Assembly (NCBI RefSeq): GCF_000150275.1
Contig: NW_002060955.1
Location: 1,433,225 to 1,497,224, forward strand
Reading direction: 5' to 3'
DNA from: Trichoplax adhaerens
Lineage: Eukaryota > Placozoa > Uniplacotomia > Trichoplacea > Trichoplacidae
Length of the DNA: 64,000 nucleotides
A program made the position numbers and the translations under genes. Position 1 is the stretch's first letter. The number at the start of each line of letters is the position of its first letter. The notes beneath the pieces were generated by a model that did not search any database, was not told the origin of the DNA, and saw nothing but the letters and a program-made list of their open reading frames with translations. Positions 25,394 through 37,346 of this stretch are shown in pieces.

Positions 25394-26302
25394 CCAAAAA
25401 AACTGCAAGTAATAATCACGTCATACATTTTATACTAGATTATTGCTCTGTAACACACTTTGCTATTATTATAGGATGTATTTGTCCCATTATTATAGTA
25501 TCAATTACAGTTAAAGCGAAATCATTCTTTCTGCTACCAGAAATACAAAATGTGATTTTAGAGCAAATTTTAATGATTTAGAGTTTCAAGTATTTAACTA
25601 AATATTGTTAAGATGAAAAGTGTAAACTGAAATTCATTTGTTACAGTTATCAGTTTTTATAAAAGAACTACAAATTGCTACTGTTGTAGCCATTTCAAAG
25701 ATGTAAATCGTGATATCTACACATAATTATTATTCCATGTTACAGTAGAATTTGTCATTTCTAATGAGAATTCACAGTATTTGGCTTGGGCTGTGAATAG
25801 ATGTTATAAGGCTGTTAAGACAGCATTATATTCGTGCAGCAAAATAGGTAAATTTTGATGTTGTCTAGTATATTTAGAGATTTAAAAATGCTACTTGATA
25901 ACTGGCCACTACAGTTGACGATCTTATATCGTCTTAAAATGCCGAAGAAGCCACATTGAAGTTAATTATTCTGTTTGTTCAATTCCGTATCTATGTCTTT
26001 AGTTTTGTTTTAATATTTAAATCATAGACTCTTTTAAGCATGGAATTTAAAATCTCATAGCAAAGATTTAGCATTTGAATAGAACATAAAATGTTATCGT
26101 TTAGCTAACTAATAGATCTAACGGTTACTTAAACGCTTGCATAAATCATCAGAATCAAAAATAAAAATTCCTCCGACGATAATTTTTGATATGTTGACTA
26201 CTTGTAAGGTCTACAGCAATGAGTGTATGTCGTTTATACGATAGTGTTATCCGTTATGTGACTGTTTGGCGTAGTAATTTTACTGTAATAAGAATGTACG
26301 GT

Positions 26303-26752
26303 TGTTATAAAGCAGTTTTTAAACGCGATCGGAACACTAGACTCAATTGTTAGTTCCGATAGATCTCCAACTAACTCATGAGAATCAATGTGGATGAACA
26401 CTGACTTGCTTCTATTCACAAAAAGAGACTCTACGATACGTTTTGTAGGAACAAACTTATTGTGCTTTACTACTAATCACACAGAACCATCACTCTACAA
26501 CACTAGCTCCGAACTGATTGATTAATTACCTAATTCAATCCTATTTAGGATTGTCACTACTCAGTGGTGACAATAGTCAACATTTTAGCTACCGTAACTT
26601 ATAGATCTCAGTATAGGGATGAGACGCCAACAATTATAACGAGTTATTATAGCTACAACTCGTAAACAAGATTAACTAAAAATAAATTGGTGAAAGCAAA
26701 TTAAAGCATCGAGACTCAACACGATAGTATTACAGAGCTAAGCACTGTAACA
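26303..26752 (-). repeat. Solo LTR related to LTR-A
   Basis: 450 bp, TGTTATAAAGCAG...CACTGTAACA. Both ends resemble LTR-A (TGTCACAAAACAG...CACTGTAACA). The flanks acggt (26298-26302) and atggt (26753-26757) look like a 5-bp target duplication with one transition. The paralogous site in duplication unit 2 is empty. It contains an internal hairpin ATTGTCACTAC/GTGGTGACAAT near 26551-26575. Strand is inferred from LTR-A. Confidence 0.7.
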
Positions 26753-27823
26753 ATGGTACATTACTATTCTTATAGCAGTATTACATCACGTGAAGAATAA
26801 ATCTAAAATAGGACACTACTCAGATAATTAAATTTAATTAAAAAATTCTCTCTATCGCTTTTTGGACATTGCTATCCTACCTACCTAAATTACTTAAAAA
26901 AATCAGGCCGTTTGTCTTAACGATTATCAGGTCTATAGTTGTTTCAATTTGATGATAAGCTAGTGTACTCGGGCGTTTTTACAGGCGTTCACTTATATCT
27001 TCTGCTATCTTATGGCGTAAGTATAAGTGTTGTGTACTATTTACTCTAATTATTACGGTTCAGTTAGACAAAAACTTCAAGATAAATAATGTTTTGTCGC
27101 TTTCGAGAGTATGTAATCACTTGAATCTCGCCAGTACTAACTCGTGATATAGTGCAACATACAACTGACTATCAATATAAAGGCCAGTGATAAGATATAA
27201 CCCGATTCGATTCTTGTTATTTGATACTGTAACTTGTTATTGTGAACTAATAGACCGTATAACACTACATAACACTACTTACAGCTTGAGAATGCTAAAT
27301 AGATTGCAGGCTTTAATTACCTAAATATGCTGAAGCAGTATCTTTCAATCGTTAATATACTAGTACTGGTTACAGAACGATAATCTTTTCAGGGCTGTAT
27401 TATATCGATTTCTATTACAATATGATACAGTGTTTAAAACAAAAATTTAATAAACAAGCTAAAGAAGATCTAAAAGTCTCGCTCAATACCAGATTGTTTT
27501 CTGCTTTTAATTTCTATTTTTAAGTTATTTCAAATCCACACTATATACTTATTCCGAATAATAATTTCGACAGCAGGAGGTATCGGTGAAACTTAACAAT
27601 AATTTAGCTAATAATGGACCATAATATCGATCTTTTAAGAACAATACTAATCAATTGATATTTAAGTGGCATTGGTTCCGGTAAAGTCAGTTAGATTGCT
27701 TCAGTAAGAGAAAATAGTAAAACCTATCTACTAACTTAAGTTACAAAGCTTCATTCACTCAAGACCTCGAATATATTTCATTTACGTCTACGTTAGACTT
27801 AACGATCATCCGATCATTTCAGT

Positions 27824-28786
27824 ATGACAATATCTAATACTACGACATATAGCTTTCAAATTGCTAATATTTATGCTTCAGTTATAATAACTATAGCTGC
27901 AGTTGGCTTAATCGCCAATACTTTGATTATATACATCTTTATAAGCGACAAATACTTTCGTAAGATAACTTACAATTTGATGCTGATTTGCGCAATTTCC
28001 GATGCAGTATCGAATATATCGGGACTCATTTCTAATGGAATGCTACTGGGAATAAGCATGAATCAATCTTATACCATGGGCACAGTATGTAAGATATCTG
28101 GAATAATTATTAACATTTCATATGGTGTTTCCATTTTTAATTTATGCTTAATTAGCATAGATCGATATTTTGTCATCGTTAGACCGTTAAATAACTTTTA
28201 TAGAACTAATAAAAAGAAGATTGTTATTATTAGCGAAATATTTATTTGGTTATTATCAGGATCAATAGCCATACCTGATACGGTTTACCTTCAATCTCAG
28301 GATGAGAATGAATATACGAGTATGTGTGATTATCCCAATATGACAGTATCGGTTGGAGTATATTTGGTTTCATTCTCCGTCTTCTATTACATATTGCCTT
28401 CGATGGCTATTATCATTATTTACTGGCGAATCATACTGTTTCAGCAGAATTATATTAGACCCGGGCAACAACTACAGCAGATGCAACATGCAACATCTAA
28501 TAAATACAAGCTAGTTAAATCGTTAATTAGTATCTCATCTTTTTACGTATCGGCCACATTCCCCTTCTTCCTAGTCTTATTCGTATGTGGTGTAACCAGG
28601 ACACCTATGTTACAGATACAAAGAAGTAATCCAGGGCTTTTTACGGTATGCATGCTGTCTCTGACTACCGCCAATAACATCACAGTCCTAAGTCCGTTTC
28701 TATATCTAAAATTTGATGGAAATATTCGCAAAAGATTTCATGAGATATTGAAAAATCTACATGGCACTAACAAAAGAGGAAGCTGA
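27824..28786 (+). CDS. Class A GPCR, intact, intronless
   Basis: A 320-residue seven-helix receptor. It starts MTISNTTTYSFQ with a sequon. Features are GLIANTLI in TM1, ICAISD in TM2 (Asp kept), Cys at the TM3 start, IDRYFVIVRP, Trp in TM4 (IFIWLL), the loop-2 Cys (SMCDYPN), YILPSMA in TM5, RPGQ in loop 3 and TFPFF in TM6. In TM7 the usual NPxxY reads SPFLY, so Asn7.49 is Ser. KFDGNIRKRFHEI forms helix 8. Asn7.49 takes part in class A activation, so the change may alter signalling, although the frame is open and the rest conserved. It pairs with the broken copy at 24450; together they form a subfamily distinct from 5364, 12386 and 20368. Confidence 0.94.
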   Translation: MTISNTTTYSFQIANIYASVIITIAAVGLIANTLIIYIFISDKYFRKITYNLMLICAISDAVSNISGLISNGMLLGISMNQSYTMGTVCKISGIIINISYGVSIFNLCLISIDRYFVIVRPLNNFYRTNKKKIVIISEIFIWLLSGSIAIPDTVYLQSQDENEYTSMCDYPNMTVSVGVYLVSFSVFYYILPSMAIIIIYWRIILFQQNYIRPGQQLQQMQHATSNKYKLVKSLISISSFYVSATFPFFLVLFVCGVTRTPMLQIQRSNPGLFTVCMLSLTTANNITVLSPFLYLKFDGNIRKRFHEILKNLHGTNKRGS

Positions 28787-29876
28787 AAGAATATGAATTC
28801 TATTAAGAAGTCTTTTATTGCTTTTTCGAAATTGTTAAGCAAAATACTCCTAACATGTATGAACAGTTGTTAGAGTTTCGCTTTGTTTTAGAAATTCTAA
28901 TGTCGTTGGAGCTGGTTACCCACTTTATTAAATTAGACTTAGAAGCTAAAGTCATTTATCATAGAATGCATTGCACACCAGATTCTTACTCTATTAAATA
29001 ATTTGTTATTATTATAGGATGCATTTAACTCAATATTATTGTATCGATTATAGTTGTAGCGAGAATACTCTTTTTGTTACCAGAAATAGGAAATGTGATT
29101 TTAAAATAAATTTTAATGATTTATAATTTTAACTATTCAAATACGTAGATACTATGATGAAAAGTGTAAATTGCAACTCCTTTGTTGGTGATACATCTAA
29201 AAAATCGGTGATTCAAATTTATAGATTATTAAATAAATATAAGCTTTCATTCCCGAAAGTTATCAGTTCTTATAAGAAAACTTCACATTTCTTCTATTGT
29301 AGCCATTTCGAAGATGTAAATGGCAATTCTATGCATAATTATTAATTCTTCCTAAAAAATATTTTGGTATTTCTAACAAGGATTCACAGTATTTGGCTTG
29401 GATATCAAAGAAACTATAATGCTATCAATATAGAATTGTATTCGTACAATTAAATAGGCAAATTTTGATGTTGTCTAGTGATATTCAGAGATTTAAAAAT
29501 ACTACTTAATTTCTAGCTGCTACAGTTATCTGTCATATTTCATTTTAAGATTAAGATACCAAAAAATTAATATTGAAATAACATATTGTATTTACTCGGT
29601 TCCGTATCTAACTCCTTAGTTTTGCTCTAATATTTAAATCATAGAGTCTTTAAGGATGATGTTTAAAATTTTATAACAAAGATTTAGTATTTTAATAGCA
29701 CACTAAATATTATAGTTTAGCTATCGAATAGATATAAGGATTACATGAACGCTTCTAGAAATCATCAGAATCAAAAATAAAATTCCTCTCACGTTAATCT
29801 TTGATGTGGTTATTATCTGTAAAGTCTACTACGATAAGTGCATATCGTATCGGATATCGCACTTATAATAAGTACT

Positions 29877-30787
29877 ACCTTTAGCCGTGCGATATTTTTA
29901 CGCAATGAAGTAACTCCTCAATGTAACGGTTAAAAATAGTTTATTACTTAAAATTTACTGTTGAATATTACAATCGTAGAACTTAAGACCACACAACTAC
30001 ACACAGCTAGCTCAAAGGCTATAGACCCGTCTCTTCCCTAAAGGAGTGAGCCTTTTATACATACCTAGAAAGCTTATTGACAAACATGTTTATCGAATCC
30101 GTTTCCGATCAATTCAAGTAAAATTCTACTTAACATTTCCTATACTATTCCTTATGCTACTTGACATTCGATATTGCCCCTGCAAGAGCAGGACCCTTAG
30201 CTGTAACATAATGATCTTATATAGAAGATGCCTAGTATAGTAATATCCTAATATACGAATACTTATCACATACCGTTTAAGTACTGTATTGCATTACGTT
30301 CATAATGTACGACATCATGACCACATATAGACGACATGCTATACATATAAAGACATTATCTCAATCTCATCTAAAACCTATAAATACCCTTGTACGCTAA
30401 CTCGTTAGTCAGTTCCTACATTCCTGCTATCTCAAATACCTTATCTATAACAACCATATCATTGTTAGCCTATAACTTGTATCTCAATAAAATCCTTTAT
30501 ACCTTCCATCATCGTCTACCTTAAAATACTTTACGCTTTGAAGAAGATATTATTACATAGCTAGGTTCGATTGTCATCCCTCATTCTGGGCCAATCATGT
30601 GTAATTCACTGAGATGTGCTGGTGCTACTAACCGAGGCGCCTAGCAGCCTCGCTTAGCCTTTCCATTAACATCTATAACATTATCCACTAATCATCTACG
30701 ATGCCCATTACACTTGATAAGTTGAATCTAAGACCGCTAGTCTACCACCTTATTTACTGTGGTATCACTGCAATCTAGTTTCCTACA
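29877..30787 (-). repeat. Insertion in unit 2, LTR-like
   Basis: 911 bp absent from unit 1, flanked on both sides by GTACT (29872-29876 and 30788-30792). On the minus strand a GTATAAAAGG box (30051-30060) precedes AATAAA (complement of 29940-29945), the order of an LTR. The right end is ..CCTACA, but the left end does not start with TG, so family and exact borders are uncertain. It contains a CGAGGC/GCCTCG stem near 30632-30651. The 64-residue open frame at 30046-30240 falls inside it and shows no domain. Confidence 0.5.
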
Positions 30788-31414
30788 GTACTATAGTATT
30801 GTGAGTTATTCAACTGTCTAGCATAGTAATTTTGCTAGAATAAAAATGTACATGACTATTGTCATGGTAATATTTCATAACGTGGAGAATAAATCTGAAA
30901 TGTGACACTACTCAGATAATTCAATTTAACTAAAAATTTTCTTTACCGCTTTTTGAATATTGTTATCTTACCTGCATTATTTGTAGAAATCAAGCTGTAT
31001 ATCTTAGCGATTGTCTGGTTTATAGTTGTTTTAATTTAATACCGTAAAAAAGAACAGTTATACGCCCGGGCATATTATATATTTAAAGGCGCCCGCATAA
31101 ATCGCCTGATATCTTAAACTGTAGGTATAAGAACTGTGCAATATTTAATATAATTATTACGGTACAGTAAGACGAAAACTTCAGAATAAATGAGTTTATT
31201 GCTTACGACTGTACGTGATTAATTACTTGACTTACGCCAGAACTACCAACTCGTATTTTTCTTAATAAATTGTTGTTCGTTTGTTTCCCATATTTTTTTT
31301 TGCTTTCGAAATTCCGTAAAGTCGACTAGAGTGCCACGAACGTAGAATCAAAGTTAGCTAAAGTTTCATAGCTTGATTTCTACACCTTACCTTTCACTAC
31401 GTCTGGACAAAATA

Positions 31415-32495
31415 ATGTAAAAAACTTAGTATTGTCATTGTAGATTATTAGATAATAATTACCCAACAGCTTTGCAACAAGATAACGTAATGTACGATCA
31501 ATACGTCAACTCCTTGAACCTAGTATCAAGGAATGATATCTGTACTATTAGGAATACTTTTGCTCTACAAGCAGACTACATAAAGACCTAGACCTAGACC
31601 TCCTCGTATTTTGCGTTAAACGCTAAGTTTAAGAATCCACTTTATTACACGATATACTGCATTTATATACTCTTCCTCAATAGTTCATGAATCAAAGTTA
31701 GTACGATTAACTTTAGAACCATTCACTGACTTAGACATCAATTTCAGCTACAGCTCCCCAATGCAGACAACAGTATTTACGAACATAAACATCTGATGAC
31801 TAATATAGAATAGTCAGATTACGTTATGTCTTATCATGGAACATTTCCACGATAATTTACAATCTACCATAACTAAGTTACAATCACAATGATTCGAACT
31901 AGAAGTTAACTAAATAAGGATAGGCTAACAAAATTATCCTAACATAGATATTTCTACTCTAATACAGTATATAACACCGTCACACTATTTTTAGTATGAT
32001 GTGCGGTAGTGTCTTTTCCATATTTATCTTATGATATATTTAGTAGCCCATAATTATAAACTGTAAGGGTAGACTCTATGCCAGAGTACAAATGACTATA
32101 TATAGTAAGGTGATTATGCTACTAATAAGGTTAGAAGTAGAAATAGATTTATAAATCATATATTAGGGTATGCTTAGTTCATTTTACTTTCAGTGGTAGG
32201 AATTATGTCTATTAAGATACTGTAATCATTTCTATGTTGGATTAATGATGGTTCGCCGTAAAATATTGCGACTAATAATAAGCTGAATATCTATAAAATA
32301 TGTTAGAATGCTGCTATACTGATTGTAGCTGCGAAGGCTACGGAGAGTATAATAGCAGGAGACATTAGATTATCTGATTGTTCTTTCTAGAAGTCTTTCA
32401 ATAGTTGTATTTGGCTAGAATAGAGCTATATGCAGCTAGTCTTCGTGTTAAAACTAATAAAGTTTTTAATTTTCTACAATTTTGGAATTCCTGTG
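31415..32495 (+). repeat. LTR-E copy 1, split by LTR-A
   Basis: 31415-31458 plus 31985-32495 together match 43821-44235. Shared blocks are 'cttagtattgt.attgtaga', 'tttagtat.atgt.cggtag', 'gattgtagctgcgaa.gctac', 'agaagtctttc' and 'aataaag'. The intervening 31459-31984 is LTR-A. Outer borders are approximate. Confidence 0.75.
31459..31984 (-). repeat. LTR-A copy 2, internally deleted, nested in LTR-E
   Basis: Matches 39022-39654 from 'acagctttgcaacaagataacgtaat' to 'acaccgtcaca'. About 110 bp are missing between 'gattcgaact' and 'agaagttaactaaataagg'. The first bases are degenerate (ttacccaacagc). Confidence 0.85.
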
Positions 32496-33493
32496 ATCGG
32501 ATTTTATCTTAAATGGATATACACTGTAAATTGATGTTAAAAATAGTTTATACAGATTTGAGATCAATTCGCTCTGGTTTGCACCTTACAGTAACCTATA
32601 TTCGATTAAGACCAAAAAATTTGCAATTCTTTCACGATTGTATTGCTAATCTAAGTTATATTACGCACAGAATACTTATTCGTATTTAAATGATCAATTT
32701 TCCTGATATTCTAGTATTTCTAGATATGGGTACAACTATAAAACAAGAAGATATACTTTTGATTTGGTGACACTCAATCAACGATAAAGCTTCAAAACAT
32801 CGTCTGCTACAGAATTATTTCTCATATTAACCACTACATGAGCTTGGTCTTGTAAATTGATTTGTTCTTAATTTCTATGAATTTGAAATAACTGGCATAC
32901 CATGTGCTAGGAGTAATTAATTGTAACAATGCCTTCTAGTTAAAGATAGTATCAATGATAACGATAATTTATAATCGTTTTGTGATGAATGTATTATTTA
33001 TGCAGGTACTAATCGCTTTTAATTATCACATGTCTGCTAAACAGAATGAGTATGTACTGTACGGGATATTTAAACAAAGACGTATTGTTTAATGACTAGT
33101 TTGATTCTTCTTGTCATAGCATCGACATTGCATACTTTCGCTGTTTTGACGGAGAGCTAATTAATTAATTAATTAATTATAGGAAGTAAGCATTCTTTGA
33201 TTTCTAATGCTCTGTAGTTTATATTTTAATAAAAGCTACTGTACTGAGATAGTATATAAATAGGCGATACTAAAAATTACTGGACCTTTCCATATTACAT
33301 CATTCTACGGAGAAGAATGTTTCTATATAAAGCATGTTCGAAAAGATTTACATCGATTCAATCGATTGAATTTATCATTATTTTTATTCAACGACTCAAA
33401 TTTATTAAAATAATTTTAGAAAATCTGCATCGGTTCTGATTCATCGTCATTGTCCTTGTACTTGTTCGATTTGTACAATTATCTACATTTAAA
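32496..33493. other. Intergenic upstream of divergent receptor
   Basis: No gene recognised. A (TAAT)n microsatellite lies at 33158-33180. Confidence 0.5.
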
Positions 33494-34474
33494 ATGTCTA
33501 ATGATACCGTTACTAGTACCTATTTTCAATTCTATACCATATTTTCGGTTTTGGGCTTTGTTTTGACCATATTCGGTTTTGCTGCCAATTTAATTCTCTC
33601 CTATGTATTCATAACCGATAAAAACTTTCACAAAGTAACTTATTGCTTAATATTAATCTGCGTTTTATCCGATTCTATCTCTAATATAGCTTTATTTTTC
33701 GGATATACTGTAATGCTAGGAAAACTAGCGAATTATGAATCAGGAACTGTGATTTGCAAATTAGTGCTATTTATTGTCTTCTCTTCCTATGGTATTTCAT
33801 TTATGAACTTAGCTTTGATTGCTGTCGATCGCTATTTTGCTGTTGTCCGACCATTAGCACTATTCTATCGCATTTACAAGAAACGGATTCTTATTACTAG
33901 TGAATTGTCAATATTCTTTATTGTAGCTGTAATAGGGATACTAGGAAATTCTCAAATAGGTGTTCGCCAAGAAGATACTCGTTTGTGTGATAATCTTAAT
34001 GTTACCAATTATAACACTATAATCATGGTGACATCGACAGTAATACGCTTTATCATTCCATCGACGATCATTATTTTCTTTTACTGGCGAATTATCGTTC
34101 ATCAACGTCATTACGTTAGACCTGGACAACTTACTGCCAATCAACAAGACGAAGAACTCAAGAAGCGTAAACATATACAAGCTTTACTTAGTATTTCAGC
34201 TTTCAACGTTCTGAATACGTGGCCCTTTTCTGTTATTTATCTCATACAAGCCATTATACAAAAATCAACATATCAAATTCGAAAAGAGAGTCCTGTTTTC
34301 TTTTTCTTAAGTCTTTTATCCTTGTCACTCATTAGCAATATGACCGTTTTAAATCCGTTTATTTACTTGAAATTTGATAAAAATGTTCGTGCTAGTGTTC
34401 ATAGAATCTTTAAAAGGGCTCGATCTCTAACTTACTCTGTAAGTCGTTCAAAGTTTCGATTTACTACTGGATAG
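33494..34474 (+). CDS. Divergent class A GPCR, intact, intronless
   Basis: A 326-residue seven-helix receptor of a second subfamily (with the pseudogene at 37347). It starts MSNDTVTSTYFQ with a sequon. Landmarks are GFAANLIL in TM1, ICVLSD in TM2, Cys at the TM3 start (VICKLV), VDRYFAVVRP for DRY, a loop-2 Cys (TRLCDNLNV), FIIPSTI in TM5, RPGQ kept in loop 3 (HYVRPGQ), NTWPF in TM6 and a complete NPFIY followed by KFDKNVR. TM4 lacks the near-universal Trp4.50 (SELSIFFIVAV). The tail is longer and basic, rich in Ser/Arg (SVSRSKFR), possible kinase sites. The ATG follows an A-rich context (aaaATG). Full-length and clean, so probably functional. Confidence 0.94.
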   Translation: MSNDTVTSTYFQFYTIFSVLGFVLTIFGFAANLILSYVFITDKNFHKVTYCLILICVLSDSISNIALFFGYTVMLGKLANYESGTVICKLVLFIVFSSYGISFMNLALIAVDRYFAVVRPLALFYRIYKKRILITSELSIFFIVAVIGILGNSQIGVRQEDTRLCDNLNVTNYNTIIMVTSTVIRFIIPSTIIIFFYWRIIVHQRHYVRPGQLTANQQDEELKKRKHIQALLSISAFNVLNTWPFSVIYLIQAIIQKSTYQIRKESPVFFFLSLLSLSLISNMTVLNPFIYLKFDKNVRASVHRIFKRARSLTYSVSRSKFRFTTG

Positions 34475-35521
34475 CTAATCACCCAGAAACGGTTCACTGC
34501 TTTAAATTACTAATATGATTTAATAACAATTAGGGATAGAAATATTTTTATTCACAAGATGCTGCGAAAGAATTTAATGCACAGATATGTGGTTTGAGAT
34601 TAAAGATAGATTTCATAGCTATATGTAATGGATATAATAATGTTTACGAACGTTAAATACGGTATGCAATATGGTATCAAAGAATGTTCCAAATGAATTA
34701 GTAGGACTTCAATTAAATTAATGAGTTTGTCTGATTGAAATAAATCTACAACATAATGTTGTTTATAATATAGGAACTGCGATGTCCAAGTCAAGTCTAT
34801 TTTGGCAATGAAACAATTAAGAGCCATTGCACTAGGGTGTAGACAAAGTAACAAAATTTAGATACTGAATTAAATAGTTTTAGAAAACGATGTAAACGAT
34901 CCATTTTATGCAAAATGAATTAATTTGTTGTACGCTAGATTCCGAAATACATGTAGTGTCGTGACTGCTAGACTAACATCGCTAGATAATATTGTTCTTA
35001 AGGATTAATATCCTTAACTATGCATAGTTGTTGCCGTTATCTTGTATTGCTGTACCGGTAAATGATAAATCAATGTTGTACGGTACAAGTATGTTTATTA
35101 GTCAATTGTATTATATTTAAAAATGGTATCTCAAGAATGTTATCGCAATGTTAGAGAAGTTATGCATATTCATGTCAATGTTAGCGTATATAAATGAGGC
35201 GCTTTTACTATCTGGAGGAGTCGGTTAGAGTGTGAGTTAGTAAGTTAGTTAGTTGTAGTTAATAAAGGTCGATTTCAACCACCGATAGAAAAGAAAGGAA
35301 ATTTATCTGTTGTTGTTGGCTCAGCAGAAATTTTGCAAGCTTCCGTAAATTCGAAAAGATCAAACTGAGTCACAACATGTAGCTTAAAAATCGTAACACA
35401 TTGTTGAGATATAGTAATTAATAAAGACCAGGCTAGTAGATACGTTAAAATATTCAATTTCCTAAGTTAAAATTAGAAGTCATCAATAAGTAGCTAAAGA
35501 TAAAATTACACTAAAGCCGAT
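34475..35521. other. Intergenic with an LTR-like core
   Basis: TATATAAA at 35187-35194 followed by AATAAA at 35261-35266, with 'gttagtaagttagttagttg' between them, recalls the U3-R layout of LTR-B (44547-45021). No ends could be assigned, and LTR-A begins at 35522. No gene recognised. Confidence 0.35.
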
Positions 35522-36151
35522 TGTCACAAAACAGCTTTGCAACAAGATAAGGTAATATGCGATCAATAAGCCAGTTCCTTGAGCCACGTATCAAGGAACG
35601 ATATCTGCACTATCACAAACACTTTTGCTCTACTAGCAGACTACACGAAGACTTAAACGCCTCGTATTTTACGTTAAACACTAAGTTTAAGAATCCATTT
35701 TATTACACGATTTACTGCATTTATATACTATTCCTCAATAGTTTATGAGTCATAGTTAATACGATTAACATTGGAATCATTAACTGAATTAGATATTAAG
35801 TTTAGCTACTGCTCCCTTAATGTAGACAACAGTATTTACGAACATAGACATGTAATGACTAATACAGAATAGTCAGATCACGATATGTTCTATCACGAAA
35901 CATTTCTACGATAATTTATAATCTACCATAAGTAAATTACAATCACAATGATTGGAACTGTAAGTAGATGATTTGCATTCCCTATTATAACTATTAATTT
36001 CAGTATGTGTATATGTGTCACTGTCATAAAAAGTCAGTGCTATATTAAAACACAGTATATCCAAATTAGAAGTTAACTAAATAAGGATAGGCTAACAGAA
36101 TTATCCTAACATAGATATTTCTACTGTAATATAGTATATAACACTGTCACA
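35522..36151 (-). repeat. LTR-A copy 3, full length
   Basis: 630 bp, TGTCACAAAACAG...CACTGTCACA, nearly the same as 39022-39654. No target duplication (ccgat before, caggt after), so one flank may be rearranged or the copy arose by recombination. Confidence 0.9.
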
Positions 36152-37346
36152 CAGGTATATTACCAGCGAGGAACGAGTCCAAATCTAGTCAAAACTCTAA
36201 GCTAGCTCCCCTTTCTCCTACCATAGCCTGTATAGCCGTAAATATTATCAACTTTATGTATTCTCATTCATATAAATATTACTAATTTAAATGAATTACA
36301 CTATATAAAGAACTGAATCTGAATATTGATAATTAATATTAATGTTAGTCATTACAACAGCAATAAATACCAAATGTGAAATTAACGTACATTACGTTAT
36401 TTCTCTGTTTGAAAATAAACCTTGCTTAATTTTCAAATATTACTTCTAGGGTTTTCAATTGAAATTTTGAACACCTTCGAATACGTCACTAGATTAAGTT
36501 AAAAAAATTAATTAAAAGAAGGAACTCTATCTTTATTTAAGGTAAATTTTTCGAACTTCAGCAGCTTTAATTGAGAAAGTAAAAGTTTATTTATAATTAA
36601 TGTAAAGATTTGTACTAAGAGTTTTAAAGCGTGGAAAAAAGCAATCGTACTGCAGAAAAAGCTTAAGTAATTTACAATTGGCTATTAAATAAAGATCTAT
36701 CTCGATATCTGTAATTCTTCCCTGGTATTTATCTTCCTTATTCTTTTACTATTTGCTAGATTTCTAAACTAAACCAATGTTTTCAAAAACTTTGCCGAGC
36801 CGATATTGGCTAATTAGTCTGGTGAATATCCCAAAATGCTATAGAATCTATTAAATTTATGCAAACTTTACTTTATTACGCGTATTGGTTTATAACAATA
36901 TATTATATACTAATTATTGAAGACTATGTATCTTCAGTCTAGCTATAAACGAAACTTGCTGAGGAATGAATTATACTGGAAATGCATTTCTGATATGAAT
37001 ATTTATAATTAGACCTTTAAAATAGCGTAGGCTTATTTTTGAAGGATATGGAAATAATAGCGAAAGAAACAGTTTTAGCGGAATATGTTCAAAACGTTGT
37101 TTGCTAACTAGTTGCATGGAAAAATTTTGCTTATTGTTCGCTATAGAGAGTGAATTAAACGAAGTTAAAAAATATTTTAGCTTCCTTATATGGATTAATT
37201 GAGAGAAACTTGATCGATGTTATTTTATTTCATTGTTGTTGTTTAGACCTTAATTGACCTAGAGCGGTATGCATCAAGAGTTTTAAAAGTTTATCAGTTT
37301 TTGATCGATATTTTCGGCTTCAACACTACTGCCTATGTCTACTGGT
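36152..37346. other. Intergenic, nothing recognised
   Basis: AT-rich, no shared repeats or coding signal seen. Confidence 0.45.

Larger units (their letters stand above)
23183..27145 (+). repeat. Tandem duplication unit 1 (~4 kb)
   Basis: Collinear with 27400-31245. The matching starts at 'tatatcgatttc.att.caatatgatacag' and includes 'aagctaaagaagatctaaaag', the receptor, the 3' flank ('gtagccatttc.aagatgtaaat') and a distal block ('cactactcagataatt' to 'actaactcgt'). It contains the broken receptor and an LTR insertion at 26303-26752 absent from unit 2. Confidence 0.85.
27400..31245 (+). repeat. Tandem duplication unit 2 (~3.9 kb)
   Basis: Collinear paralogue of 23183-27145 with about 255 bp of unshared sequence between them. 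It carries the intact receptor and its own insertion (29877-30787) at a different place from the LTR in unit 1. Confidence 0.85.
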
